DNA of 36,029 nucleotides from positions 229,697 through 265,725 of the forward strand of contig MKWL01000022.1 of NCBI GenBank assembly GCA_001899305.1, written 5' to 3'. Below are positions 1 through 11,135 of the stretch, piece after piece. Origin of the DNA: Thiobacillus sp. 0-1251 (GTDB lineage Bacteria; Pseudomonadota; Gammaproteobacteria; Burkholderiales; Thiobacillaceae). The position numbers and the translations under genes were made by a program. The notes under the pieces are model-generated. The model did not search any database, was not told where the DNA came from, and saw nothing but the letters and a program-made list of their open reading frames with translations. Each line of letters starts with the position of its first letter. Position 1 is the stretch's first letter.

Positions 1-161
1 GCTTTCTTGGCTGCGGGCTTGGCTGCCGGTTTTTTGGCGACGACCTTTTTAGCCGGTGCTGCCTTTTTGGCTGCCGGCTTGGCGGCGGCTTTCTTGGCGG
101 CGGGCTTGGCTGCCGGTTTTTTGGCTGCCGGTTTGGCAGCGGGTTTCTTTGCTGTTGCCAT
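1..161 (-). CDS. Histone H1-like lysine/alanine-rich nucleoid protein (partial)
   Basis: The minus-strand frame starts at the ATG at 161-159 and runs open through the left edge, so only the first 53 codons are present. The visible protein is almost entirely Ala, Lys and Pro in repeats of the PAAKPAAKK type. This resembles bacterial histone H1-like (HC1/HC2, AlgP-like) proteins, which bind DNA through a disordered basic tail. A strong ribosome site (AAGGAG) lies 5-10 bases upstream of the ATG at about 166-172, which fixes the start. The repeat is also visible in the DNA, and such tracts vary in length between strains. The C-terminus is outside the window, so an AlgP-like protein cannot be separated from a short H1-like one. 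Confidence 0.75.
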   Translation of the reverse strand, partial: MATAKKPAAKPAAKKPAAKPAAKKAAAKPAAKKAAPAKKVVAKKPAAKPAAKK

Positions 162-462
162 CTAACACTCCTTAGAAGTTGAACACATTCACTTATCACT
201 ACAGCTTGATGCCACGTGCAGTCAGAATTTGCACTTCCAAAGCGTGGTACCGACAGGCAACTGATTTGCCCGAAACCCGCTAGAAACGGGCGATACCGAG
301 GCTCCGCTTGGTGAGCCTCATTCTAGTTACTTTTCTTCTGTGTTCAATGAATAGTCAAGGGATGGTGGGAATAATTCGATAAAAGATGTCGCGGTCAAGC
401 AAAATGTATCGAACCGATACCAATATCCGGATAAATTTCAGACCCACATAATTCTATGAAAG
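162..462. other. Intergenic region between the histone-like gene and lysA
   Basis: No coding frame of note. It holds a perfect 7-bp hairpin, GAGGCTC/GAGCCTC (298-319, 8-base loop), and next to it a weaker CCCG/CGGG stem at about 275-289. A 6-bp GTATCG/CGATAC inverted repeat lies at 406-420. On the minus strand the 406-420 hairpin is followed by ATTTTG and could weakly end lysA transcription. The 298-319 hairpin would sit in the 5' leader of the histone-like mRNA. Confidence 0.5.
320..347 (-). promoter_or_regulatory. Possible sigma-70 promoter for the histone-like gene
   Basis: On the minus strand TTGAAC (347-342) and TAGAAT (325-320) are separated by 16 bases and face the histone-like gene. 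These match the -35 and -10 consensus at 4/6 and 5/6 positions. If real, transcription starts near 312 and leaves a 5' leader of about 150 bases. That leader would begin around the GAGGCTC/GAGCCTC hairpin (298-319). Assigned by eye only. Confidence 0.3.
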
Positions 463-1707
463 TCAGTCTACAAGCCGTTCTCCGGAAATCATGCTGTCCT
501 GCGTCTCGCGTTCCCTGATGAGATGGATTTCATTCTTGTCGATCAACACTTCTGCGGCGCGTGGGCGCGAATTGTAGTTCGATGCCATGCTCATGCCATA
601 GGCGCCCGCCGAAAGCAGGGCCAGAAGATCCCCTTCCTCGATCGCCAGATCGCGCGCAAAGCCAAGAAAATCGCCGGTTTCGCAGATCGGGCCGACGATG
701 TCGTAGCGCCGGACTGGCGTTGTCCGTTGGTCGACGGCGACGATGTCGTGATACGCCTCGTAGAGTGCTGGCCGCATCAGGTCGTTCATTGCGGCATCGA
801 CGATGGCGAAATTCCGGTCTTCGCCTGGCTTCAGATATTCGACGCGGGTGAGCAGGAGACCCGCGTTGCCGACCAGCGAACGTCCCGGCTCCAGTAGCAG
901 TTTTTCGCGGCGCCCGGCAAAGCGCCCAGCCAGCTCGCGGCCGTAGGCGGCGAGATCGGGCGGCGTTTCGTCTCGATAACGGATGCCGACGCCGCCGCCG
1001 AGATCGATGTGGTGCAAGACGATGCCTTCGGCTGCCAGCGCATCGACCAGCGCGAACACGCGGTCGGCTGCATCGGCGAGCGGCGACAGATCGGTCAACT
1101 GGGAGCCGATGTGGCAGTCGACCCCCGTGACCTTCAGGTTGGGCAGGCTCGCGGCGAGGCGGTACAGCGCGGGCGCGTCGGCGATCGGCACCCCGAACTT
1201 GTTCTCCTTGAGGCCGGTAGAGATATAGGGGTGCGTCTTGGGGTCGACATCAGGGTTGACGCGGAACGAGATCGGCGCGACCTTGCCCAATGTGCCAGCC
1301 ACGCGGTCGAGCCGGTGCAGTTCGCTGACCGATTCGACATTGAAACAGAGGATGCCGGCGCTGAGGGCAGCACGCATCTCGTCGGCAGTCTTGCCGACAC
1401 CGGAGAATACGACCTTGCTCGGGTCGCCGCCGGCAGCCAACACGCGAGCCAGTTCGCCGCCGGAGACGATGTCGAAGCCGGCGCCGAGTCGGGCGAACAG
1501 GTTGAGGATGGCCAAGCTGGAATTGGCCTTGACCGCATAACAGATCAGATGCGGCGTATCCGCAAATGCCTGGGCGTAGTCTAGGTAGGCCATCTCGAGC
1601 GCCTGCCGGGAGTAGACATAGAGGGGGGTGCCGAAGCGTTCGGCAAGCGTGTCCAGTGCCACGTCCTCAAGATGGAGGCGGCCGTCGATGCGATGCAGGG
1701 TGTTCAA
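463..1707 (-). CDS. lysA: Diaminopimelate decarboxylase
   Basis: Decarboxylates meso-diaminopimelate to L-lysine, the last step of lysine synthesis. It is a cytoplasmic PLP enzyme of the alanine-racemase-like fold. The 414-residue protein is of normal family length. The PLP lysine is in CYAVKAN (about K60), a CHIGSQ motif lies near residues 198-203, a glycine-rich phosphate loop (DLGGGVG) near 239-245, and the catalytic CETGD cysteine is in the C-terminal third. The start is TTG (1707-1705): no ATG gives a family-like N-terminus, and the residues that follow (DGRLHLEDVAL) match the usual beginning. The TTG overlaps the stop of lptM as TTGA, so the two genes are translationally coupled. The lptM-lysA order is common in proteobacteria. 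Confidence 0.96.
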   Translation of the reverse strand: MNTLHRIDGRLHLEDVALDTLAERFGTPLYVYSRQALEMAYLDYAQAFADTPHLICYAVKANSSLAILNLFARLGAGFDIVSGGELARVLAAGGDPSKVVFSGVGKTADEMRAALSAGILCFNVESVSELHRLDRVAGTLGKVAPISFRVNPDVDPKTHPYISTGLKENKFGVPIADAPALYRLAASLPNLKVTGVDCHIGSQLTDLSPLADAADRVFALVDALAAEGIVLHHIDLGGGVGIRYRDETPPDLAAYGRELAGRFAGRREKLLLEPGRSLVGNAGLLLTRVEYLKPGEDRNFAIVDAAMNDLMRPALYEAYHDIVAVDQRTTPVRRYDIVGPICETGDFLGFARDLAIEEGDLLALLSAGAYGMSMASNYNSRPRAAEVLIDKNEIHLIRERETQDSMISGERLVD

Positions 1708-1829
1708 TTGGGAGTCCGTTGCGGTGCGGCAGGATTTTCGGGAAGATACAGGTCACCCTTGGAGCCGCAGGCCGTCAGACCGAGCCCGCATAGCAGCAGG
1801 GACACTATATATAAGGTGCGCAGTTTCAT
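1704..1829 (-). CDS. lptM: LptM/YifL-type small lipoprotein
   Basis: A 41-residue lipoprotein precursor starting at the ATG 1829-1827. It has a short basic N-terminus, a hydrophobic stretch (LYIVSLLLCGLGLTAC), a lipobox LTAC with the modified Cys at residue 21, then GSKGDLYLP, the signature of the family. In E. coli, LptM (formerly YifL) helps the LPS translocon LptDE form its native disulfides in the outer membrane. That role is taken from the family, not shown here. The stop codon overlaps the TTG start of lysA, the usual genomic partner. A longer frame reaching 2105 exists, but it is a shadow of the opposite cyaY gene. Confidence 0.85.
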   Translation of the reverse strand: MKLRTLYIVSLLLCGLGLTACGSKGDLYLPENPAAPQRTPN

Positions 1830-1854
1830 GCGCGAAATGTTAGCACGGGACATC

Positions 1855-2178
1855 ATGATGCAAAGCGAATCAAACGAGGCCGACTTCACGAAGGCTGCCG
1901 GTGCAACCCTGGCCCGTATCGAACAGGTACTGGAAGACGCTGACCTGGATTTCGAGACACCGGCCGACGGCATCATCGAGGTCGAGTTCGACGACGGCAG
2001 CAAGATCATCATCAATCGCCACGGCGTGGCGCGTGAAATCTGGGTGGCCGCCCGCTCGGGCGGCTTCCATTTCAAACCGCAGGATGCCGGCTGGTTCGAC
2101 ACCAAGAGCGGCGAGCCGCTCTACGACAAGCTGGCTGCGCTGATCGCCGCGCAGGGCGGCGTCATGGTCCGCTTCTAG
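1855..2178 (+). CDS. cyaY: Frataxin-family iron donor CyaY
   Basis: Bacterial frataxin: it binds iron and modulates iron-sulfur cluster assembly on IscS in the cytoplasm. From the ATG at 1855 it is 107 residues (106 from the tandem ATG at 1858), the normal family size. The acidic first helix is visible (EADFTKAAGATLARIEQVLEDADLD split across residues 8-32). The beta-sheet core follows, with FDDGSKIIINRH, EIWVAARSGGFHF and a GWFDTKSGEPLYDKL segment. It is divergent from lptM, whose start lies only 25 bases away, so the two promoters must overlap the opposing coding sequences. The MarR-like gene follows after 6 bases on the same strand. Confidence 0.93.
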   Translation: MMQSESNEADFTKAAGATLARIEQVLEDADLDFETPADGIIEVEFDDGSKIIINRHGVAREIWVAARSGGFHFKPQDAGWFDTKSGEPLYDKLAALIAAQGGVMVRF

Positions 2179-2184
2179 ACGCAT

Positions 2185-2775
2185 TTGAAAAGCCAGGCGC
2201 TCACCCTGTTCGACCTGGTCGAGCGGCTGTCGCTGCTGACCCGGGCCGACCTCAGGCAGGCGGGCGCGGCGCAGGGCCTGCAGCCGGTGCACCTGCAGGT
2301 GCTGTTCTACCTGAACCAGGCCAATCGCTTCAGCAACACGCCGCAGGCGCTCACCGAATATCTCGGGCTGACCAAGGGCACGGTGTCGCAGACGGTGCTG
2401 GTACTGGCGCGCCGACGCCTGATCTCGCGCTATGCCGACCCGCGCGACGGCCGGGTGGTGCGGCTGATCCTGACCGAAGGCGGTACCAACCTGTTGAAAA
2501 CCCTGAGCGCCGGCGGCGCTTGGCGCGACATCGTGCAGACGGCGAGTCCGGCGCGGGTGACCTCGGCAATGGTGGTGCTACGGCAGGTGCTGGCGCAGGT
2601 GCAGGCGCAAAGCGGAAAACGCAGCTTCGGCGTGTGCGCCACCTGCCGCTATAACCAGCGGTTAGGCCCACGCAGCTATTTTTGCGGACTGATGCAGGAA
2701 AAGCTCAGCAGTCCCGAGGTGCGGCGGATCTGCCGCGAGCATGCGCCGCCGGTGGCGCTGGCTGAATCTCCCTAG
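2185..2775 (+). CDS. MarR-type winged-helix regulator with a C-terminal cysteine cluster
   Basis: A 196-residue protein read from a TTG start at 2185, six bases after cyaY. Residues 1-115 look like a MarR winged helix, with a recognition-helix region ([21 protein letters not shown]) and a wing containing [16 protein letters not shown]. The unusual part is the C-terminus. Four cysteines are spaced C-x2-C-x12-C-x15-C within about 33 residues (CATC, YFC, RIC). That pattern suggests a metal or iron-sulfur site, so the regulator may sense iron, redox or oxygen. Being next to cyaY fits an iron/cluster theme, but this is inference. Its TAG stop shares the bases CTAG with the argH stop on the other strand. 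Target genes are unknown. Confidence 0.75.
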   Translation: MKSQALTLFDLVERLSLLTRADLRQAGAAQGLQPVHLQVLFYLNQANRFSNTPQALTEYLGLTKGTVSQTVLVLARRRLISRYADPRDGRVVRLILTEGGTNLLKTLSAGGAWRDIVQTASPARVTSAMVVLRQVLAQVQAQSGKRSFGVCATCRYNQRLGPRSYFCGLMQEKLSSPEVRRICREHAPPVALAESP

Positions 2776-4172
2776 ATCCGCTTCCGGGCGCGGGCGATGG
2801 CAGCCCGCACCTGCGCCGGCGCGGTGCCGCCCATATGGTCGCGGGCGGCGAGCGAGCCTTCCAGCGTCAGCACGGCGTAGACATCGTCCGCGATCACCGG
2901 GCTGAAGGCCTGCAACTCGGCCAGCGGCAGGTCGGCCAGGTCGCGCCCGGACATTTCCGCTGCCCGTACCGCACGCGCCACGACCTCGTGCGCATCGCGG
3001 AAGGGAACGCCCTTTTTCACCAGGTAATCGGCCAGGTCGGTGGCGGTGGCGAAGCCCTGCATCACCGCGGCGCGCATGGCGTCGGGCTTCACGGTCACCC
3101 CGCGCAGCATGTCGGCATAGATCGCCAGCGTGTCGTTCAGGGTGTCGACGGTGTCGAACAGCGGCTCCTTGTCTTCCTGGTTGTCCTTGTTGTACGCCAG
3201 CGGCTGGCCCTTCATCAGGGTCAGCAGGGCGACCAGGTGGCCGTTGACGCGCCCGGTCTTGCCGCGCACCAGTTCGGGCACGTCGGGATTCTTCTTCTGC
3301 GGCATGATGCTGGAGCCGGTGCAGAAGCGGTCGGCCAGGTCGATGAAGCCGAAGCGCGGGCTCATCCACAGGATCAGTTCTTCCGACAGGCGGGACAGGT
3401 GGGTCATCACCAGTGCGGCGGCGGCAGAAAACTCGATGGCGAAGTCGCGGTCGGACACGGCGTCGAGCGAGTTCTCGCATACCGCTTCGAAGCCGAGCTG
3501 GTCGGCGACGAACGGGCGGTCGATCGGGTAGCTGGTGCCGGCCAGGGCGGCGGCGCCCAGCGGCAGCCGGTTCACGCGGCGGCGGCAGTCGCCCATTCGC
3601 TCGGCGTCGCGCGCCAGCATCTCGAAGTAGGCCAGCAGATGGTGGCCGAAGGTCACCGGCTGCGCCACCTGCAGGTGGGTGAAACCCGGCATCACGGTGT
3701 CGGCGTGTTGCTCGGCGAGGTCGACCAGCGAGGTCTGGCAGGCGCGGAGCCCACCCAGGATGCGGTCGATCGCGTCACGCAGGTAGAGGCGGATGTCGGT
3801 CGCCACCTGGTCGTTGCGGCTGCGTCCGGTGTGCAGGCGCTTGCCGGCGTCGCCGATTTTTGCGGTCAGCGCGGCCTCGATGTTGAGATGGACGTCTTCC
3901 TTGTCCAGCGACCAGGTGAACTGGCCGCCGCGAATCTCGGCCAGCAGTTCGGCCATGCCGGAGCGGATCGCCTCCAGATCGTCCTTGGACAGGACGCCGA
4001 CGTGGTGCAACATGGCGGCGTGTGCCAGCGAACCCTGAATATCGAACTCGGCCAGCCGATAATCGAAGGGAATCGACGCGGTATAGCGTTTGACGATTTC
4101 GGAAACCGGCTCGGAAAAGCGGCCGGACCAAGCGGCGGGCGCGCCGTCCGGCGGTGTCGATGACGTGCTCAT
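2772..4172 (-). CDS. argH: Argininosuccinate lyase
   Basis: Cleaves argininosuccinate to arginine and fumarate, the last step of arginine synthesis (fumarase/aspartase superfamily, tetrameric, cytoplasmic). From the ATG at 4172-4170 the protein is 466 residues, matching the family. The N-terminal WSGRFSEP is the typical ArgH beginning. [14 protein letters not shown] (substrate binding), [14 protein letters not shown] with the catalytic-base His, and the flexible signature loop [11 protein letters not shown] with the catalytic Ser are all present. The frame extends 23 codons further upstream, but those residues do not look family-like. The start is only 15 bases from the divergent algZ start. 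The argH-algZ-algR arrangement is conserved in many beta- and gammaproteobacteria. Confidence 0.96.
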   Translation of the reverse strand: MSTSSTPPDGAPAAWSGRFSEPVSEIVKRYTASIPFDYRLAEFDIQGSLAHAAMLHHVGVLSKDDLEAIRSGMAELLAEIRGGQFTWSLDKEDVHLNIEAALTAKIGDAGKRLHTGRSRNDQVATDIRLYLRDAIDRILGGLRACQTSLVDLAEQHADTVMPGFTHLQVAQPVTFGHHLLAYFEMLARDAERMGDCRRRVNRLPLGAAALAGTSYPIDRPFVADQLGFEAVCENSLDAVSDRDFAIEFSAAAALVMTHLSRLSEELILWMSPRFGFIDLADRFCTGSSIMPQKKNPDVPELVRGKTGRVNGHLVALLTLMKGQPLAYNKDNQEDKEPLFDTVDTLNDTLAIYADMLRGVTVKPDAMRAAVMQGFATATDLADYLVKKGVPFRDAHEVVARAVRAAEMSGRDLADLPLAELQAFSPVIADDVYAVLTLEGSLAARDHMGGTAPAQVRAAIARARKRI

Positions 4173-4187
4173 GGGACAAAACGGGGA

Positions 4188-5234
4188 ATGAAAAGAAGGA
4201 ATCATAACAACCGGCAGGTCGAATTGCCGAACTTCTGTCACCTAGGGGTGAACCTGCGCATCGCGCTGACGGTGGAGGCGGCGCTGGTGGCGGGCGTGGT
4301 GGCGCGGGTGGCGGACGCTCAGGCATTCTGGGCCGAATTCATCGGACTGTCGGCGCTTGCGCAACCTGCCTTGTTGTTGACCCTGCTGGCACTGTGTGCG
4401 GCGGGACGCTGGTTGCGCAGCCAACCTTACCGGTTGGGGGTGGCATTCACGCTGGCATTGGGTGTCGCGGTGCCGATGCTGGTCACGTTGTGGTTGAGTC
4501 CGGTGCTCGCCGGCGGGGAGGCGTATCCCCCCATCGGCGTGGCGCTATTTTCTCTGTTACTTGGTGCAGGCCTGCTGGCCTATTTCAATTTGCGCGCCCG
4601 CGCGCTGTCGCCCGCGATCACCGAGGCGCGCCTGCAGGCCTTGCAGGCCCGTATCCGCCCGCATTTCCTGTTCAACAGCTTGAATGCCGTACTGTCGCTG
4701 GTGCGCAGCGACCCACGCCGTGCTGAACGCGCGCTGGAAAACATGGCCGACCTGTTTCGGGCGTTGATGGGAAACGCCAGCCAGCTGGCGCCGCTGGAAG
4801 ACGAAGTCGCGCTCACCCGTGCCTATCTGGAACTCGAGCAGTTGCGCCTGGGCGATCGCCTGCAGGTCGCCTGGCATATCAATAAAATGCCGGCCGACGC
4901 GCTGATCCCCCCCCTGGTGATCCAGCCGCTGGTGGAAAACGCGGTCTACCACGGTATCGAGCCGCTACCGGGCGGTGGCGAAATCAGCCTCAATCTCTAC
5001 CGCAGCGCCGACAAGGTCCACATCGTCGTGCGCAATCCGATCGCCACCGATGCGAGCCATCACAAAGGCAACCGCATCGCCCTGGCGAACATCCGCGAAC
5101 GTCTGCTGCTGCATTTCGACCTCGACGCCCAGCTCAAGTTGGAACCGCTGGGTGCCGTTTATCAGGTGCACATCGTGATTCCCTATACCCGTGAACGTAC
5201 CCAACCCGCCCCTGCGCGTCCTCATCGTCGATGA
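4188..5234 (+). CDS. algZ: LytS/AlgZ-family sensor histidine kinase
   Basis: A 348-residue membrane sensor kinase. The N-terminal [14 protein letters not shown] segment is typical of AlgZ/FimS proteins. It is followed by about four hydrophobic helices to residue 135. The His_kinase domain of the LytS type then begins, with phosphoacceptor H159 in [10 protein letters not shown]. An ATPase region follows, with [17 protein letters not shown] (N box) and NIRERL. There is no separate periplasmic sensory domain. The stop lies inside the next gene (44-base overlap with the response regulator), indicating coupled translation. In Pseudomonas the AlgZR system controls alginate and type IV pili; the targets here are unknown. 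The ATG at 4188 is chosen because it preserves the conserved N-terminal motif. Confidence 0.9.
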   Translation: MKRRNHNNRQVELPNFCHLGVNLRIALTVEAALVAGVVARVADAQAFWAEFIGLSALAQPALLLTLLALCAAGRWLRSQPYRLGVAFTLALGVAVPMLVTLWLSPVLAGGEAYPPIGVALFSLLLGAGLLAYFNLRARALSPAITEARLQALQARIRPHFLFNSLNAVLSLVRSDPRRAERALENMADLFRALMGNASQLAPLEDEVALTRAYLELEQLRLGDRLQVAWHINKMPADALIPPLVIQPLVENAVYHGIEPLPGGGEISLNLYRSADKVHIVVRNPIATDASHHKGNRIALANIRERLLLHFDLDAQLKLEPLGAVYQVHIVIPYTRERTQPAPARPHRR

Positions 5235-5955
5235 CGAGGCCCCGGCGCGCCGCCGTCTGCGTGACGTGCTGGCGGATTGTGCCGACCAGTTGCCGGTCGA
5301 CATCGTCGGCGAAGCGGGCAACGGGCTGGATGCGCTGAACCAGATCCAGCAGCACCCGGTCGACGCGGTATTGCTCGACATCCGCATGCCCGGCATGGAT
5401 GGCCTGGAATGCGCGGCCCACCTCAATACACTGGACAAACCACCGGCCGTCATCTTCAGTACGGCCTACGAAGCCTATGCCTGCCAGGCGTTCGATCTCA
5501 ATGCGGTCGACTATCTGCTGAAGCCCGTGCGTGCCGACCGCCTCCTCCGCGCCCTGTCACGCGCACATAGCCTGAGCGATAGCGTGCTGGAACGATTGCG
5601 AGCCGTGCATCCCAAGGCGCGCACGCATCTTTCGGTCAATGAAAAGGGCCGTATCGTGCTGATCCCCGTCGCGGATATCCTCTACCTCAAGGCGGAGCTC
5701 AAGTACGTCACCGTGCGCACCGCCGCCCGTGAATTCCTGATCGAAGAATCGCTCACCCGCCTGGAAAGTGAATGGGGCGACACGTTCCTGCGCATCCACC
5801 GCAACTGCCTGGTTGCGCGAGCGCGCATTCGGGAAATCGGCAAGTTGCCTGGCGAAGACGATGGCCACTTCCTGCGTCTGGACGGATTGGACGAACGGCT
5901 GATGGTCAGTCGGCGACAGTATTCCACGTTGCGCGAGACCTTCAAATCCGCCTGA
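5191..5955 (+). CDS. algR: LytTR-domain response regulator (AlgR-type)
   Basis: A 254-residue response regulator read from GTG at 5191. The receiver domain (residues 8-125) shows the acidic pocket D14/D15, the phosphoacceptor D63 in LLDIRMPGMDG, and the conserved Lys in YLLKPV. A LytTR DNA-binding domain follows (about residues 145-250), with the pattern LYLKAELKYVTVRTAAREFLIEESL broken over two strands and FLRIHRNCLVAR. It overlaps algZ by 44 bases and is surely its partner. In Pseudomonas and many betaproteobacteria hemC follows algR. Here it does not: the next features are a putative small RNA and a NUDIX gene. Confidence 0.92.
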   Translation: MNVPNPPLRVLIVDDEAPARRRLRDVLADCADQLPVDIVGEAGNGLDALNQIQQHPVDAVLLDIRMPGMDGLECAAHLNTLDKPPAVIFSTAYEAYACQAFDLNAVDYLLKPVRADRLLRALSRAHSLSDSVLERLRAVHPKARTHLSVNEKGRIVLIPVADILYLKAELKYVTVRTAAREFLIEESLTRLESEWGDTFLRIHRNCLVARARIREIGKLPGEDDGHFLRLDGLDERLMVSRRQYSTLRETFKSA

Positions 5956-6052
5956 GGGGCGGGCATGCTCATACGGTAGTGGTGGGATGTCCCTGCTTTT
6001 CGGGGTGGGGCTTAAAATAAATTCCTTTTCTATCATGCCCTTAGGCCGCGCC

Positions 6053-6068
6053 TACAACTAAAGTTGTA
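6053..6068. repeat. 16-bp perfect palindrome
   Basis: TACAACT and AGTTGTA flank a central AA, forming a perfect inverted repeat 98 bases after algR and just upstream of the apparent small RNA. It could be a protein-binding operator for that RNA, or a short hairpin. No matching second copy was noticed in the window. Confidence 0.5.
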
Positions 6069-6069
6069 T

Positions 6070-6193
6070 AGCCGGATTTCGTTCTCCTTCGTAGGATGAC
6101 TGGGCTTGCTGTTTCGCAGTGAGCAGAAGTTCTCCGCAATGAGGAACGTGTCTCCTCAATTCTGCCGGGTTCGCAAGAACCCGGCATTTTTTT
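6070..6193 (+). ncRNA. Candidate small RNA with UCUCC motifs and an intrinsic terminator
   Basis: The 262-base gap between algR and the NUDIX gene has no convincing ORF. It ends in a textbook terminator (6164-6193). Upstream of that, a stem GCTTGCTG/CAGTGAGC (6104-6111 with 6117-6124) can form. Three C/U-rich motifs (TCTCCTT near 6083, TCTCC near 6131, TCTCCTC near 6151) are complementary to Shine-Dalgarno sequences. Separate anti-Shine-Dalgarno motifs are known in several bacterial regulatory RNAs, so a trans-acting sRNA is plausible. The 5' end is not fixed, since no clear -10/-35 pair was found. The alternative is a long 3' UTR of algR. It does not look like 4.5S, 6S or tmRNA. Confidence 0.5.
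6164..6193 (+). terminator. Intrinsic terminator, GCAA tetraloop
   Basis: Perfect 9-bp stem GCCGGGTTC/GAACCCGGC closed by GCAA (6173-6176), followed by A and seven T residues (6187-6193). This is a strong Rho-independent terminator for plus-strand transcription. It lies 209 bases after the algR stop and 24 bases before the NUDIX start. Confidence 0.9.
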
Positions 6194-6217
6194 GCCCGTG
6201 CCAGCTATCATGCGGCT

Positions 6218-6850
6218 ATGAAGAAAGACATCACGGATCAGAACCCGCAAGGGGTAGGCCTTGGTTGGCCCCGCGATGGGGAGACCCCTTCGGATCGCGC
6301 GTCGACAACCGGGCTCACCGAAATCGAACTGGCCAGCGAAACCGTTTTCAAGGGGCGGCTGATGCACGTCAAGTGCGATCGCGTGCGCCTGCCCAACGGC
6401 GGCGAATCGACTCGCGAATACATCATCCACCCTGGCGCCGTCGTGATCATCCCGGTGTTCGAGAATGGCGACCTGCTGCTGGAACGTCAGCATCGCTATC
6501 CGCTGCGGCGCGATTTCATCGAGTTGCCAGCCGGAAAAATCGACCCCGGCGAGGACGATCTGACCTGCGCAAAGCGCGAACTGGAAGAGGAAACCGGCTA
6601 CACCGCTGCCGAATGGCGCGAGGTCACCACCATCTATCCCTGCATCGGCTATTCCGATGAGCGCTTGGCGTTCTATCTGGCGCGCGGACTGACACCCGGC
6701 AACCATGGCCGCGATCCCGACGAATTCCTGGAAATCCTGCGAGTCCCGTTCGGCGAGGCGATGGATTGGCTACGCAGTGGAACGATCTGCGAAACCAAGA
6801 CCGTGATCGGGCTGTTCTGGTTGGAGAAGATGTTGGAGCAAGGCTGGTAA
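6218..6850 (+). CDS. nudF: NUDIX hydrolase, ADP-ribose pyrophosphatase type
   Basis: A 210-residue NUDIX protein, probably hydrolysing ADP-ribose or related nucleoside diphosphate sugars to AMP and a phosphosugar. The NUDIX box is complete: G106-KIDPG-E112, then RELEEETGY at residues 120-128, supplying the Mg2+-binding glutamates. The preceding strands (IIHPGAVVIIPVFENG) and the LERQHRYPLRRDFIELPAG stretch are typical of the ADP-ribose pyrophosphatase subfamily. The first 30 or so residues are not family-like. A downstream start is possible, but none with a good ribosome site was seen. The gene starts just after a strong terminator, so it should have its own promoter. The membrane-protein gene follows after 3 bases. 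Confidence 0.87.
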   Translation: MKKDITDQNPQGVGLGWPRDGETPSDRASTTGLTEIELASETVFKGRLMHVKCDRVRLPNGGESTREYIIHPGAVVIIPVFENGDLLLERQHRYPLRRDFIELPAGKIDPGEDDLTCAKRELEEETGYTAAEWREVTTIYPCIGYSDERLAFYLARGLTPGNHGRDPDEFLEILRVPFGEAMDWLRSGTICETKTVIGLFWLEKMLEQGW

Positions 6851-6853
6851 CGC

Positions 6854-7227
6854 ATGGCGCATTCTGCCCGCCTGGCCCTGTCGGTCGCCGCGTTTTTCGG
6901 GGCGTGGCTGCTGATGTTCTTCTTGTCACTGATGGTGCTGCCCGAGTCCCTGCACTGGCTGCAGCCCATCGTGGCACTGGGGTTTGCGATCTGGGGCGCG
7001 CGTCGGGTGTGGCGGCAACTCGAGGACGTCGCTGCAACCGGCCTGCCGGTGTTCGTCGGCACGGGGGCGCTGGCGCTCGGCGGTCTCGGGTTCGTGCTGG
7101 GATTTTTCGGCCCCATGATCTTCGCGCCCGAGGCGAATCAGGGGCCGATGCTCGGCATCTTCATCACCGGCCCGGGCGGCGCGGTGCTGGGAGCGGTCGC
7201 CGGCTGGATCGCCTGGCTGAAGCGCCG

Positions 7228-7231
<4 letters not shown>
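6854..7231 (+). CDS. Small multi-pass membrane protein of unknown function
   Basis: A 125-residue protein with three to four hydrophobic segments: about residues 5-30, 36-48, 66-90 and 100-121. Two glycine-rich helices ([20 protein letters not shown] and [20 protein letters not shown]) are the most distinctive part. There are no enzyme motifs and the family is not recognised. It is 3 bases behind the NUDIX gene and probably cotranscribed with it. Its TAG stop is embedded in CTAG, shared with the metH stop on the other strand. It ends in a short basic tail (KRR), suggesting a cytoplasmic C-terminus. Confidence 0.75.
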
Positions 7232-10920
<3,689 letters not shown>

Positions 10921-11070
10921 GATGCAGGCGGATGCGGACAAACCTGAATGGTATCACTGCCGGGCCGGAGCCCTGCCGGCGACTGTTGACATGTCGACAT
11001 CGCTATCGGGTTTGCCACATGGCGGAATGCGGCGTCCCGAGCGGACAGGCCTGGCAAGCGCCGACCGGAC

Positions 11071-11086
11071 TGGTCTGATCCTTGCA
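11071..11086 (+). promoter_or_regulatory. Sigma-54 promoter before prsT
   Basis: TGGTCTG-ATCC-TTGCA fits the -24/-12 consensus, with exact GG-N10-GC spacing and a perfect -12 box. The -24 box deviates at three positions. The expected start is near 11097, about 40 bases before the prsT ATG. PEP-CTERM genes are often under a sigma-54 activator (PrsR), which supports the call. Confidence 0.55.
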
Positions 11087-11135
11087 GTGCTCTTGCCATG
11101 CAAAATGCAAGGTACTCGATCTCACGAGCATTCGG

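Noticed and set aside
2835-4163. Long plus-strand open frame (442 codons) opposite argH
   Set aside because: It lies fully antisense to a clear argH, has His/Gln/Val/Gly-rich composition typical of a GC-rich shadow frame, and has no family-like motif.
5985-6000. Sigma-54-like TGGGATG...TGC before the candidate small RNA
   Set aside because: The GG to GC spacing is 9, not 10, which is normally inactive.
10984-10999. TTGACATGTCGACA near-palindrome between metH and prsT
   Set aside because: Only the inner GACATGTC is perfect, and no matching -10 or second copy supports a promoter or operator.
10921-11135. Possible SAH or cobalamin riboswitch upstream of metH
   Set aside because: Such elements are common there, but neither the SAH core nor the B12 box was recognisable on the minus strand; only a GC-rich hairpin is seen.
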